The notes under the pieces are model-generated. The model saw nothing but the letters and a program-made list of their open reading frames with translations. It was not told the DNA's origin and ran no database searches. From positions 2,217,001 through 2,281,000 of the forward strand of contig NZ_CP062222.1 in the NCBI RefSeq assembly GCF_017487405.1: 64,000 nt of DNA, given 5' to 3'. Position numbers and translations under genes: made by a program. Below are positions 56,201 to 64,000 of this stretch, one piece after another. The stretch comes from Brevundimonas goettingensis (GTDB lineage Bacteria; Pseudomonadota; Alphaproteobacteria; Caulobacterales; Caulobacteraceae). Numbering within the stretch: the first letter of the stretch is position 1; every line of letters begins with the position of its first letter.

Positions 56201-57026
56201 CATCGCGGCGGCGGAGACCGGGGACCGCAGCTTCCTGGAGCGGCTCTATGCCGACGACATCCAGTTCGCGACGATCCGCATGAAGATGCAGACCGAGGAC
56301 CACTGGTGGACCGACCGGGTCGAGCTGCCGAGCGATCAGCTGCAGCGCGCGCGTCTGGGCGGGGTCGCCCATGTGCGCAACCGCATCGTGCCTGGACACC
56401 GGATCAGCTGGCGGTTCGAGAACCCGGACGACGCCCTGAAGGTCGCGGTGCTGGTGCGCGAACCGGCGCAGACGGGCTTCCGCGTGGTGGTCTGGAACCT
56501 GGCCTCGACGCCGGTGACGGCCGAGATCGGCGGGGCCGAGGTGACGCCGGGAACCTGGACGGTGACTCAAGGCGCGGATGCGAACGGTGATGATCGTCCG
56601 GATGCCGGTCAGACCTCGACGGTCGCCTTCGGACCCGGTCAGGCTGTGCCGGTGACCCTGCCGCCGGGCGCCAGCGTGATCGAGTTCGCCATGACCGAAG
56701 CCGGCCCGGCGATGTCGACGCGGCCCGACGTGGGCATCGGCGCGGACGATCTGGTCAGGCGCGGCGGGCGGCTGTCGGTAACGGTGCACGGCCTCGGCGC
56801 CGTCGCCTCTCCGGCCGGTCGGGTGGTGCTGGAAGGGCCGGACGGCGCGGTGCTGGCCACGGCGCGGTTCGGCGCCCTGGCCGCGCCCGACGACCTGCAG
56901 CCCAAGACGGAGACGGTGCGGCTGAGCATGCCCCAAAACGTTCCGGCGGGCGCTCAGGTGCGGCTGATCCTCGACGGTGAGCCGCTGGAGATCAGCGCGT
57001 CGAACAATCGGCGTCCGCTGCCCTGA
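53238..57026 (+). CDS. Very large secreted protein with N-terminal LamG domain, function unknown
   Basis: A 1262-residue exported protein. From the ATG at 53238 the signal peptide ends near SLANAQS (about 27). Residues about 35-250 form a LamG/concanavalin A-like jelly roll (GTVAFDWRSRYPVG, WMHIAFSWDEAGGVVLYVDGKK, SRYSFTRGSDYDDLRVYDHA). The middle (about 290-640) is beta-rich. About 690-990 is helical with many Trp, Tyr and His (FIDWWIDNRQVDGEFGGGIS, GTIQTDELHTYEEGINAISQ), reminiscent of an alpha/alpha barrel seen in glycan-active enzymes. The end is beta-sandwich-like. I cannot assign a family beyond LamG. A glycan-binding or glycan-cleaving role is a guess. It is divergent from the autotransporter and precedes tldD by 59 bases. 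Confidence 0.85.
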   Translation: MSVIQRAVAALLAAGAALATASLANAQSAPRPDGLLFHLTADGSLTADYAAGQAGPTFADKLALKPSGGAEGGYIEGTDDQALAYRAAGNIFAQRGTVAFDWRSRYPVGPTPFVLFRVGYADHSSWDMAFLRIDWNGHGFDAFVTDNNLARVRVSYELPASPAPDHWMHIAFSWDEAGGVVLYVDGKKVAATTTPAVLDAALDQFGIASRIVAPIQVHSRYSFTRGSDYDDLRVYDHALSEAEAAALVAPAAAAVAPAPASDWQAAWNKRFGFDQGPAPYLADPVTRIRRVEFTDQRDIAQRMWKGNDGIRETTWPGVYNRSRLPGRNDYFTLPDWNVYSMGGKSATWFLPDEPWNQIEIQGAAYGRLAAVDARIDASKVVDASAPRTLAERPRGAERTTTRVAHHEGGAVRFTNIAQETPIQEIGVYNVTAGALPDSIGEYAYTVRAGVEPSYVATDKLSDFIAGRYPAEERDTLAALPSSAPTTARKTALTGDRPIAHVLIPIDFRRGRAGGPLVRNVPTLSFQEAGGLDGLVLTIPALKATPGADGLISLNIRVKDPLWPLRDLLDVNVAVKPGEARTVFLDTRDRILDDDDSLYFTVAASSPDFHASDLDGMGVRMVFKTREDARAEHVADRLAQIKDSYGFLVEERQITRDLGLFDQFYLDLTDLLRVDPENVEGRAYWNEWNASQPLPAFTQPTAPAGVPLWAFRQTEDLKLVKSFIDWWIDNRQVDGEFGGGISDDTDLTNQWVGPALMGVEPDKLNASILSLIDASHRNGMWTNGLGTIQTDELHTYEEGINAISQAALLNRGDPKTLERLMATARRYDELTQVNAAGHRHIISSYYSGSQFARDTPWDWSKAQSYLVLHPGMALVDYNGSAKLKGLLLELADGFLAHGKTGGGVTVWPADINWTTDADRGTGLSPTNMLLWASYRWSGDAKYLAPMGEPGSPGWSGVNSDVARDLGRPELDQRYVTAAAKAGASSEALTIAAAETGDRSFLERLYADDIQFATIRMKMQTEDHWWTDRVELPSDQLQRARLGGVAHVRNRIVPGHRISWRFENPDDALKVAVLVREPAQTGFRVVVWNLASTPVTAEIGGAEVTPGTWTVTQGADANGDDRPDAGQTSTVAFGPGQAVPVTLPPGASVIEFAMTEAGPAMSTRPDVGIGADDLVRRGGRLSVTVHGLGAVASPAGRVVLEGPDGAVLATARFGALAAPDDLQPKTETVRLSMPQNVPAGAQVRLILDGEPLEISASNNRRPLP

Positions 57027-57085
57027 AAGTTTGACCGGGGCGACGTCAGCGGCGAAGGTGGCGGGGTAGAATCCGGAGAGACCCC

Positions 57086-58720
57086 GTGGATAGACGCGCC
57101 TTCCTGACCGCCTGCGGCATCGGCGCCGGCGGCCTGTTGCTGCCCGGCTTCGCGGGGCGTGCGATCGCTGCGGAGGAGCTGGGCGACACCCTGGACGTCG
57201 CGATCAAGAAGCGGCTGGCCGATGCGGCGATGTCGACGGCCAAGGCGGCGGGCGCGACCTATTGCGACGTGCGGATCGGCAAATACCTGCGCCAGTTCGT
57301 CATGACGCGCGAAGCCAATGTCGAGAACATCGTCAACACCGAGAGCTCGGGCGTGGGCGTGCGGGTCATCGCCGACGGGGCCTGGGGCTTCGCGGCGACC
57401 AATGAGCTGACCGCCGAGGCCGTGGCCAATGCCGCCAAGCTGGCGACGGCCATCGCGAAAGCCAACGCGACCAGCCAGACGTCGCCGGTGCAGCTGGCCC
57501 CGACGCCCGGCGTCGGCGAGGTCAGCTGGCGCACCCCGATCGCCCGCAACGGCATGACGGTGCCGATCGAGGAGAAGATCGAGCTGTTGATGGGGGTCAA
57601 CTCGGCCGCCATGGCCGCCGGCGCCAGCTTCGTCGCCTCGCGCATGTTCCTGGTGAACGAGCAGAAGTATTTCGCCTCGACCGACGGATCGTACATCGAT
57701 CAGGACGTGCACCGCATCTGGGCGCCGTTCACGGTCACCGCCGTCGACAAGACGACCGGCAAGTTCCGCACCCGCGACGGCCTCTCGTCGCCCATGGGTC
57801 TGGGCTACGAATATCTGGACGGCAAGGCCGAGGACAAGACGGCCCTGCCCGGCGGCCTGATCGCCCATGGCAAGTCCTATGATATGCGCGAGGACGCGGT
57901 CGCCGCGACGGCCCAGGCCAAGGAGAAGCTGACCGCCGAGTCGGTGAAGGCCGGCAAGTACGATCTGGTGCTGGACCCCAACCACCTCGGTCTGACCATC
58001 CACGAGTCGGTCGGCCACCCGCTCGAGCTCGATCGGGTGCTGGGCTATGAGGCCAACTATGCGGGCACCAGTTTCGCGACCATCGACAAGCGCGACGCCC
58101 ACTTCAAATACGGCAGCGAGGTCGTGAACATCGTCGCCGACAAGACCCAGGTCGGCAGCCTCGGCGCTGTCGGCTATGACGACGAGGGCGTGGCGGCCAA
58201 GCGCTGGGACCTGATCAAGGACGGGGTGCTGGTCGACTATCAGGCCACACGGGACCAGGCCCATCTGCTGGGCAAGACGGCGTCCGACGGCTGCTCCTAC
58301 GCCGACAGCTGGTCGACGGTGCAGTTCCAGCGGATGCCGAACGTCTCGCTGCAGCCCGGCAAGACCAAGATGAGCGCCGCCGACATGGTCGCGAATGTCG
58401 AGGACGGGATCTACATCCTGGGCCGCGGCTCCTATTCGATCGACCAGCAGCGCTACAACGCCCAGTTCGGCGGCCAGCTGTTCTACGAGATCAAGAACGG
58501 GGCGATCACCCGGCCGCTGGGCGACGTCGCCTATCAGATGCGCACGCCCGAGTTCTGGGCCTCGTGCGCGGCGACCTGCGACGAGAGCGACTACCGGATG
58601 TTCGGATCCTTCTTTGACGGCAAGGGCCAGCCGAGCCAAGTCTCGGCCGTCAGCCACGGCTCGGCGACGACCCGGTTCAACGGGATCAATGTGATCAATA
58701 CGGCGCGGTCGCTGGGGTAG
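57086..58720 (+). CDS. TldD/PmbA-family metalloprotease with twin-arginine signal
   Basis: A 544-residue protein with GTG start. MDRRAFLTACGIGAGGLLLP is a Tat signal, so it acts in the periplasm after folding. The TldD zinc motif is H306-E307-x3-H311 in IHESVGHPLELD. The central beta-barrel (LVLDPNHLGL, SLGAVGYDDEGV) and the ending RFNGINVINTARSLG are typical of TldD subunits. TldD proteins normally work as a heterodimer with a TldE/PmbA partner and trim unfolded peptides. No partner gene is seen in the window. Cytoplasmic E. coli TldD lacks a signal, so this is a distinct exported branch. Confidence 0.9.
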   Translation: MDRRAFLTACGIGAGGLLLPGFAGRAIAAEELGDTLDVAIKKRLADAAMSTAKAAGATYCDVRIGKYLRQFVMTREANVENIVNTESSGVGVRVIADGAWGFAATNELTAEAVANAAKLATAIAKANATSQTSPVQLAPTPGVGEVSWRTPIARNGMTVPIEEKIELLMGVNSAAMAAGASFVASRMFLVNEQKYFASTDGSYIDQDVHRIWAPFTVTAVDKTTGKFRTRDGLSSPMGLGYEYLDGKAEDKTALPGGLIAHGKSYDMREDAVAATAQAKEKLTAESVKAGKYDLVLDPNHLGLTIHESVGHPLELDRVLGYEANYAGTSFATIDKRDAHFKYGSEVVNIVADKTQVGSLGAVGYDDEGVAAKRWDLIKDGVLVDYQATRDQAHLLGKTASDGCSYADSWSTVQFQRMPNVSLQPGKTKMSAADMVANVEDGIYILGRGSYSIDQQRYNAQFGGQLFYEIKNGAITRPLGDVAYQMRTPEFWASCAATCDESDYRMFGSFFDGKGQPSQVSAVSHGSATTRFNGINVINTARSLG

Positions 58721-58732
58721 CCGCCTCCCCGT

Positions 58733-58867
58733 CCGTCATCCTCGGGCTCGTCCCGAGGACCCACAGCGGGTTTGAACGCGGACAGCGCCGCATTGAGACG
58801 GGCGTTCCCCATCGATCGTCCGATTGTGCGGAACCTTGGGTCCTCGGGACGAGCCCGAGGATGACGG
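58733..58867. repeat. 31-bp perfect inverted repeat, REP/BIME-like element
   Basis: Arms 58733-58763 and 58837-58867 are exact reverse complements, separated by 73 bases. Each arm holds its own palindrome CCTCGGG-N5-CCCGAGG. The form matches short dispersed intergenic repeats of alphaproteobacteria. It lies between convergent tldD and the DUF4175-type operon, where such elements are common and may also end transcription. Confidence 0.75.
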
Positions 58868-58870
58868 AGA

Positions 58871-60691
58871 TTATTGATCGGTCTTCGGAACGGCGCGGCC
58901 GAGGTTCGAGCGTTCGAACCACCACAGACCCCCACCCAGCAGCAGCCAAGCCAGGAGCCACGGCCAGGACGGTCCGGGCTGCGTCCGGACCTCGCCTGAG
59001 GCGGCGGCAGGCGTCGGTTTGCGGCCCAGCATCAGGGTGGCGTCGCGGTCGCGGGCGGCCTTGATCCCTAGGAGGCGGTCGGCGGGCTGGACGTAGAGCG
59101 GCGAAATCTGTTCTGCGCCCCGGGCGTCCGTGGTGCGCAGCAGATGCCAGCCGGAGGCGGCGGGCCAGAGACCGGCGCAACCGCCCGCCGCCGGGTCGGG
59201 GATCAGGGTGGCAGCGGCGCCATTGGGGCTCTGGACGCGGGCGTTGGCCGAGAGGTTGCAGAGGGTCAGGCGGTCGCCGACCCAGGCCGGGCCGGTGACG
59301 ACGGGGGCGCCCGCCGAGGGCCGGGCCACGGCGGCGAGCATGCCGCTCCACCAGTCGCCGTAAAGGGCGCCGTGCCCGGTCAGGGTCAGGCCGTAGCTGT
59401 CCACGCCGGTGAAGACGGCGACCCGGCCGAGGCCGACGGCGCGCCAGGCCGAGAGGGTCGCGCCGCCTGCGTCGCGGATCAGGGGGACGGCGTCGGCGCC
59501 GCCGGGGATGGCCGCCAGACGGCTGAGTTCGGGGATGAACGGCTCGCCCATCTCGGCGTCGGCGGGGGCGTCCGCGCTGCCGATGCCGGAGCGGGTGCGG
59601 GCGACGGCGGCGTCGGTGGCGGCCGGCAGGGCGATGGGGCTGAGGACGTCGGGTCCGGTGAGGGCGAAGCCGAGCGAACGCCAGGAGGCCCGACCGGCGC
59701 CGTCCAGCGGGCCGCTGGCGCGCAGGACCAAGCCGAGGCCGTCGCGGACCGCCGCCAGAACGGCCGGGCGGGCGCCGGGCCAGCTGCGGTCGTCGATGAC
59801 CGCGACGTCGAACTGGCGCAGGGTCGCGGCGTTGATCGCGATGGCCGGATCGCCGAGCTGGACGCCGCCGCCCGCGCTCATCTGGGTGTTGACGGTGAAG
59901 CCCGCATCGGTGGCCCAGCGGCGCAGGTATTTGACCTCAGGCCCCGGCGCGCCGGCGAGGATCAGGAGGCGGGGTTTGGCGTCGGCCTCGATGCGGACGG
60001 GGACGTCGGCCTGTTCGACGACCCGCTGGCCGTCCTTTACGCGGACGCCGAAGGTGACGAGGCCCGCCGCACGGGCCGTGCCGGAGACTGTGAAACGGCC
60101 CTCTGCGTCGACGGCCTGGCTGTCGGTGACGCGACCGGCGGGATCGACCAGGTCGACGACGGCGCCCGGGAGGCCCGCGACCTGACCGCCCGTCTGGAAA
60201 CGCATGCCCGGAGCGATGCGGGCGGGCGGGGTCAGGGAGATCAGGCCGGGACGCGGAGCCGTGGGAGTGAAGTCGACGGCGAGGCCTCCGGCTGCATCGC
60301 GGTCGCGCGCGGTCAGGCCGTCGCCGAGGACGCGGATACGGCGGACGTCGGGATAGAGACGCAGGGCCGTGCCGAGGTCCGGGACGCGTTCCACGCCCGG
60401 GACGGCGACCTCCGGCAGGGCGACGCTCTGGCCGCCCGAGGCGGCGGCGGTGCGCGGCGCGTTGGCGGTGAGGACCGTCAGGGTCCCGCCGGCGACCGGC
60501 AGGGCCGGCGGGAAGAGGCCGAGGAAGAGAAGCGCGGCCCAGACGGGCTGGACGCCTATCAGGACCACGAACCGCCAGAGCGGAAAGGCGGGCGCGCCGC
60601 GACGCCACAGGATCAGCCGGACCCAGGCCGCGAGGACGGCGGCGGTCAGGATCAGGGCGAGGATCAGCTTCGGGGTCAGCATTGAAGTCAT
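58871..60691 (-). CDS. Large membrane-anchored protein of the BatA/DUF4175-type operon, glutamine-amidotransferase-like core
   Basis: A 606-residue membrane protein. Two N-terminal helices (LILALILTAAVLAAWVRLIL; FVVLIGVQPVWAALLFLGLF) precede a long periplasmic or cytoplasmic region. One C-terminal helix (WPWLLAWLLLGGGLWWF) closes it. Within it, RLLILAGAPGPEVKYLRRWA and QFDVAVIDDRSWPG resemble the class I glutamine amidotransferase-like fold found in proteins linked to MoxR/BatA operons. No cysteine nucleophile is evident, so enzyme activity is doubtful. It overlaps the DUF4175-like gene by 4 bases as the last gene of the leftward operon. Function unknown. Confidence 0.8.
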   Translation of the reverse strand: MTSMLTPKLILALILTAAVLAAWVRLILWRRGAPAFPLWRFVVLIGVQPVWAALLFLGLFPPALPVAGGTLTVLTANAPRTAAASGGQSVALPEVAVPGVERVPDLGTALRLYPDVRRIRVLGDGLTARDRDAAGGLAVDFTPTAPRPGLISLTPPARIAPGMRFQTGGQVAGLPGAVVDLVDPAGRVTDSQAVDAEGRFTVSGTARAAGLVTFGVRVKDGQRVVEQADVPVRIEADAKPRLLILAGAPGPEVKYLRRWATDAGFTVNTQMSAGGGVQLGDPAIAINAATLRQFDVAVIDDRSWPGARPAVLAAVRDGLGLVLRASGPLDGAGRASWRSLGFALTGPDVLSPIALPAATDAAVARTRSGIGSADAPADAEMGEPFIPELSRLAAIPGGADAVPLIRDAGGATLSAWRAVGLGRVAVFTGVDSYGLTLTGHGALYGDWWSGMLAAVARPSAGAPVVTGPAWVGDRLTLCNLSANARVQSPNGAAATLIPDPAAGGCAGLWPAASGWHLLRTTDARGAEQISPLYVQPADRLLGIKAARDRDATLMLGRKPTPAAASGEVRTQPGPSWPWLLAWLLLGGGLWWFERSNLGRAVPKTDQ

Positions 60692-62805
60692 TGGCCGCCT
60701 CCCCCGATGGCGTTGAGGTAGCGGGCGCCGGCGGCGTCGGCGGTGCGGCGGCGGTCAAGACCGGCGGGCGGGCGGGCCATGGCGGTCCACAGCAGGGCGC
60801 GCAGATGGTTGCGACACTCGGCGCAGTCGGGATCGCGGCGCACGGCGTCGACCGCGCCGGACAGCGACAGGGGGTCGGGCAGCCGCGCGGAATTGGCGCC
60901 GATCCAGCGCTCCAGGGCGTCGAGGGCGACGGGGCCGCGCACGGCCTCAGGGCCCTGACCCAGGGCGCGCCAGGCGTCGGCGGCGGGGCCGTCGCCGGTC
61001 TCAACCGGGGCGACGGCGAGGGCGCGGCCGGCGATGCCTTCGCGCTTGCCCGTCATGCGACGACTGGCGTCGATGGGCGGCAGTTCGGGGCCGACGCGGT
61101 TGAGGAAGATGCGGGTGGCGCGCTGAACCTCCTTGATGAACTCCAGCGCCTTGTTGGCGTGCGGCAGGGCGAGGTCGGGACGGCCCTGCTTCAGCTCCCG
61201 CTCGGACAGCCACATCTCGTCGACCGCCTGTTTGAGGATGGCGCGGGTCTGGGGGTCGAGACTGGAGGCGGGGGAATCGTCGTGGGGGTGGCCGAACTCG
61301 GCCAGCACGTCCTCGGGACCGCCGAAGGTCTGGGTGCGGACCGCGGGGGCGCCATGGTCATGACCATCGTCATCCGAGTGCGCAGCGCCGTCGCTGGTGG
61401 GGAGTTCGGGCTCGCCCTCCTCCTCGCCGCCGAGGAATTTGGAATAGCGGCCGCGCAGGATCTGCTGGTCGTTACCGATGACAGTGGAGCGCTCAATGTA
61501 GGTGTCGCCCGACAGGCGACGACGCTGGGTCAGGAGCCGCTCGGCGTCGATGATGATCTGGCGCTGACTGCGGAAATAGGCCGGGAGGGTGGTGTTGACC
61601 ATGCCCTCCAGCCCGGTGCTCTCGGCCTTCTTCGGCGAGGGCCAGCGCAGGATCATACTGGGGCCGCGCACGACCTGGGGGGCGGGCGCGCGCTGGTCCG
61701 AAACGATCAGCTGGACGACCATGTCGCTGCCCGGACCGAAGCCGAGGGCGGTGAAGTCGAGGCGCGGCGAGAAGCGGCGGTCGCGGGCGGGGCCGGAGCC
61801 GGCCAGCGCGATCTCGCGCTCGGAGAAGGTGACGTTCTCCCCCTCCCCGATGGCCAGGGTGATGCGCAGGCGGGCGGTCGGGGCGACGCCATAGTCGTCG
61901 CTCGCGGCGAAGACCGGGCTCCAGCCGCGCTGGCCGGCGGTGACGAGAGTCAGGCTCCCGGTCGGGGACAGGACCTTCACCGAAGGCGGCGTGTCGGCGA
62001 TGGAGTCGATGCGGTGGAGCGGCGGGGTTCCGGCGCGGCCGGGGGCTGGATCGACGCGATAGAGGAAGGAGGTCTCCAGCGTCCGGCTGGCCACCCAGTT
62101 GTCGCCCGATCGGGTCAGGGTCAGGGGCGCGCCGCCCAGCATGACCATGGCCGGGACCTGAGCCTGCGGGTCGAACTTCAGCGTCCATTCCAGGCGGGAG
62201 CCCTGGGGCGCGCGAGCGTCAAGCTTCGCCTCATCGCGCATCGGCAGGCCGGTGTAGGCGGGCGGATAGATGCGCAGGTTCTGGCCGACCAGGGCGGGGA
62301 CGCCGGGCGCGGCCTGTCCCTCGGCGGCGGGCGAGAGGGTGACGGGCTTGTTCACGCCACGCGGCCAGACGGCGACCGCGACGACAGCGATCAGGGCGAC
62401 GGCCCAGAGGATCAGGATCGGACGGCGCGACCAGTCGGCGACGAGGGCGGCGGGCGAGCCGGTGTTCAGGCGGTCGAGGAGGCGGGCGCGCTGGAGGCGC
62501 TGCAGGACGCCGAGGCCGGCCGGGTCGGCGAAGAGGAGTTCGGCGCTGTCCTCCATGTCCGGGCGGACGCCGTCGAGGCGCCGGGTCAGCCAGAGCCGGT
62601 CGAACCGGGCGGCGCGGCGCAGGGCGAGGACGGCGATGATGACGGCGGCGAGGGCGAGGAGGACGAGGCCCGTCATCGGGCCTGCGATCGCCCAGCCGAG
62701 GGCGGCGATCAGGAGGGCGACGGGCGTGGCCAGCAGCAGGTCGTTGAACAGGCCGCGACGACGGGCGGGGCCGGTCCAGGTGGAGATGATGGCTGCGGGG
62801 CTCAC
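60688..62805 (-). CDS. DUF4175-like membrane protein
   Basis: A 705-residue protein. Two N-terminal membrane helices (about 20-60) and a third (about 135-155; PILILWAVALIAVVAVAVWP) precede a large extracytoplasmic region with beta-rich segments. An acidic, His-containing patch (DDDGHDHGA) and a helical part (LKQAVDEMWLSERELKQGRP) follow. Layout and length match the DUF4175 family, often next to moxR, DUF58 and batA genes. It is coupled by 4-base overlaps on both sides. Function is unknown; envelope stress or metalloprotein maturation has been suggested for such operons. Confidence 0.82.
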   Translation of the reverse strand: MSPAAIISTWTGPARRRGLFNDLLLATPVALLIAALGWAIAGPMTGLVLLALAAVIIAVLALRRAARFDRLWLTRRLDGVRPDMEDSAELLFADPAGLGVLQRLQRARLLDRLNTGSPAALVADWSRRPILILWAVALIAVVAVAVWPRGVNKPVTLSPAAEGQAAPGVPALVGQNLRIYPPAYTGLPMRDEAKLDARAPQGSRLEWTLKFDPQAQVPAMVMLGGAPLTLTRSGDNWVASRTLETSFLYRVDPAPGRAGTPPLHRIDSIADTPPSVKVLSPTGSLTLVTAGQRGWSPVFAASDDYGVAPTARLRITLAIGEGENVTFSEREIALAGSGPARDRRFSPRLDFTALGFGPGSDMVVQLIVSDQRAPAPQVVRGPSMILRWPSPKKAESTGLEGMVNTTLPAYFRSQRQIIIDAERLLTQRRRLSGDTYIERSTVIGNDQQILRGRYSKFLGGEEEGEPELPTSDGAAHSDDDGHDHGAPAVRTQTFGGPEDVLAEFGHPHDDSPASSLDPQTRAILKQAVDEMWLSERELKQGRPDLALPHANKALEFIKEVQRATRIFLNRVGPELPPIDASRRMTGKREGIAGRALAVAPVETGDGPAADAWRALGQGPEAVRGPVALDALERWIGANSARLPDPLSLSGAVDAVRRDPDCAECRNHLRALLWTAMARPPAGLDRRRTADAAGARYLNAIGGGGQ

Positions 62806-63953
62806 GGGATGGCTCCCCGTGAACGGCGCGTGGCCAGCCAGCGCTCGCCGAGGAGGACGAGGCCGATGAGGACGGCGAGCCAGGGCTTGAGGTCCAGAGG
62901 CGCCGGGTCGAAGGCGCGACCGCCGGTCAGGGGGGCGTAGTCGGCGGCGGCGACGCGAGCGGGCTGGACGGGGGGCGGAGTGATCGCGACCTTCAGATGG
63001 AGGGCGAAGTCGGCCTGAAGCAGCTCAGGGGTTTCGGACGGGGTCAGGGGGTGGGTGAGGCGCAGCAGACGGCCCTGCCCCATCGCCTGGACCTCGATCA
63101 GGGGACGATCGAGGGCGTCTCGCCAGACGACGGCGCGGGCCGCGTCGGGGATAGCGGCGTCCGAGGAGACGAGAGCGATTCCGCCGGCCTCGATCCACTG
63201 GATGACGGCGGGCGGAAGGGTTCCGGCGCCGAGGCGGATCAGGGTGCGTCTGGCGTCCGGAAGAGGCGCGTCAAGCTCGGCGGTGTCGGCGTCGGCGGGG
63301 CGACCGGCGGGCTGCCAGGAGGCGGCGGCGGCCTGAAGGTAGCGGACCCCGGAGGCATGGTCGGCGTCGGTGCGGATCGACAGCGGCGGGATGGACGCGG
63401 ACGCGGGCTGGCGCGCGGGCATGGCTCCGGCGACGACGCGCCAGATCACCGGACGGGACAGACGAGGGCGTTCGGCGTCGGCGCCCTGCAGCGTCTTGGG
63501 CGTGACCACGGTCAGGGGGGCGCCGGGCGGCAACTGGGCGTCGAGCTGTCGGATCAGGCTGGCGATGGGCGCCGTGGTCGTGGGGCGCGGGGTCTCAAGG
63601 TTGGGGAAGCCGGGGGCGAGCCAGTGGCCCCTGCCCTCGCCGACAATCGTCTGCGCCTGTGCGGCGTCCGCGCCGGGGACGACCGCGATGTAAGGCGCCT
63701 TGTCGCCCGCGCCGAACAGGACCGGGCGGGCGAACCAGAGGGCGACGAGGGCCAGCAGGATCAGGCGCAGGATCAGCAGCGGCCATTCGTCGAAGCGCAG
63801 ACGCGAGCGCGGACGCGGCTTCTGACGCAGCCAGCGCAGGGCGGCGAAGTCGGTAGGCAGCTGCTCGCTGCGCCGGGCGATATGGATGACCAGCGGGACG
63901 ATCAGGGCGGCGAGCGCAGCCAGACCCAGCGGCAGAAGCAGGGCCGGGGTCAT
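62802..63953 (-). CDS. BatA-like membrane protein (N-terminal double-transmembrane domain)
   Basis: A 383-residue protein. The N-terminus shows the BatA pattern: one helix (LLLPLGLAALAALIVPLVIH), a basic loop with FAALRWLRQKPRPRSRLRFD, and a second helix (LLILRLILLALVALWFARPV). A periplasmic region with an Ala/Pro-rich body follows, and a last helix (LAVLIGLVLLGERWLATRRS) ends it. A von Willebrand-type domain is not evident. It overlaps the DUF4175-like gene by 4 bases and the upstream gene's stop by 3 bases. Confidence 0.85.
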   Translation of the reverse strand: MTPALLLPLGLAALAALIVPLVIHIARRSEQLPTDFAALRWLRQKPRPRSRLRFDEWPLLILRLILLALVALWFARPVLFGAGDKAPYIAVVPGADAAQAQTIVGEGRGHWLAPGFPNLETPRPTTTAPIASLIRQLDAQLPPGAPLTVVTPKTLQGADAERPRLSRPVIWRVVAGAMPARQPASASIPPLSIRTDADHASGVRYLQAAAASWQPAGRPADADTAELDAPLPDARRTLIRLGAGTLPPAVIQWIEAGGIALVSSDAAIPDAARAVVWRDALDRPLIEVQAMGQGRLLRLTHPLTPSETPELLQADFALHLKVAITPPPVQPARVAAADYAPLTGGRAFDPAPLDLKPWLAVLIGLVLLGERWLATRRSRGAIP

Positions 63954-64000
63954 GAGTATTCGGCCGCATCATGGGCGCCGAACAGACGGCGCAGCGGCAG
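63950..64000 (-). CDS. C-terminal end of a gene upstream of batA, probably DUF58 protein
   Basis: The last 16 codons read LPLRRLFGAHDAAEYS and end in a TGA that overlaps the batA-like ATG (ATGA). In related operons this position holds a DUF58 protein downstream of moxR. The identity rests on position only, since too little sequence is present. Confidence 0.4.
   Translation of the reverse strand: MPLRRLFGAHDAAEYS

Noticed and set aside
59144..62940. Two long plus-strand frames opposite the DUF4175 operon
   Set aside because: Composed of Gly/Arg/Ala/Asp with no motif; the minus-strand genes overlap by 4 bases and have membrane helices.

Overview
The window is very GC-rich, with a strong bias toward G or C at third codon positions. 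It carries five large TonB-dependent receptors, a galactonate branch resembling the Caulobacter Xyl genes, a tldD gene with a twin-arginine signal, and an apparent CtrA-type box. Together these suggest an alphaproteobacterium of the order Caulobacterales, most likely Brevundimonas or a close relative. That assignment is an inference from protein style; no rRNA gene is present. No tRNA, CRISPR array, insertion sequence or prophage was seen.

Layout. 1-1387 (minus): start of a kdp potassium-pump operon (a 28-residue peptide, kdpF, partial kdpA). 1674-3938: outer-membrane receptor. 4167-8531 (plus): three-gene signalling operon of response regulator, LysM/FecR periplasmic protein and CHASE2 histidine kinase. 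8650-13439 (minus): TonB receptor, then a CHASE3 chemoreceptor. 13933-15003: DUF2332 protein.

15010-29392 is a galactan/galactose locus. Leftward genes are a vSGLT-like Na+/sugar symporter, KDGal kinase, KDPGal aldolase and an SMP-30 lactonase. Rightward genes are an IclR regulator, a sugar 1-dehydrogenase (SDR), an IlvD/Edd sugar-acid dehydratase, a GH2 beta-galactosidase, a TonB receptor and a GH53 endo-galactanase. Read together they predict galactan to galactose, galactonolactone, galactonate, KDGal, KDPGal and finally pyruvate plus glyceraldehyde-3-phosphate (De Ley-Doudoroff route). TTTCAT/ATGAAA inverted repeats lie in three promoter regions.

29409-45227 is a quinate/shikimate and protocatechuate locus: shikimate/quinate dehydrogenase, aromatic-acid MFS transporter, a frameshifted TonB receptor, a LysR regulator, a QuiC-type dehydroshikimate dehydratase, and the complete protocatechuate 4,5-cleavage pathway (LigA, LigB, LigC, LigI, LigU/GalD, LigJ, LigK). 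It also holds a DUF1932 dehydrogenase of unknown role and a second LysR regulator with two helix-turn-helix domains. A near-identical palindrome occurs in both promoter regions beside the first LysR gene.

45247-64000 holds a hemolysin III-like membrane protein, a TonB receptor, an autotransporter with calcium-binding-type repeats, a very large secreted LamG protein of unknown function, a TldD-type protease, a 31-bp inverted-repeat element, and the end of a BatA/DUF4175-type membrane operon running off the right edge.
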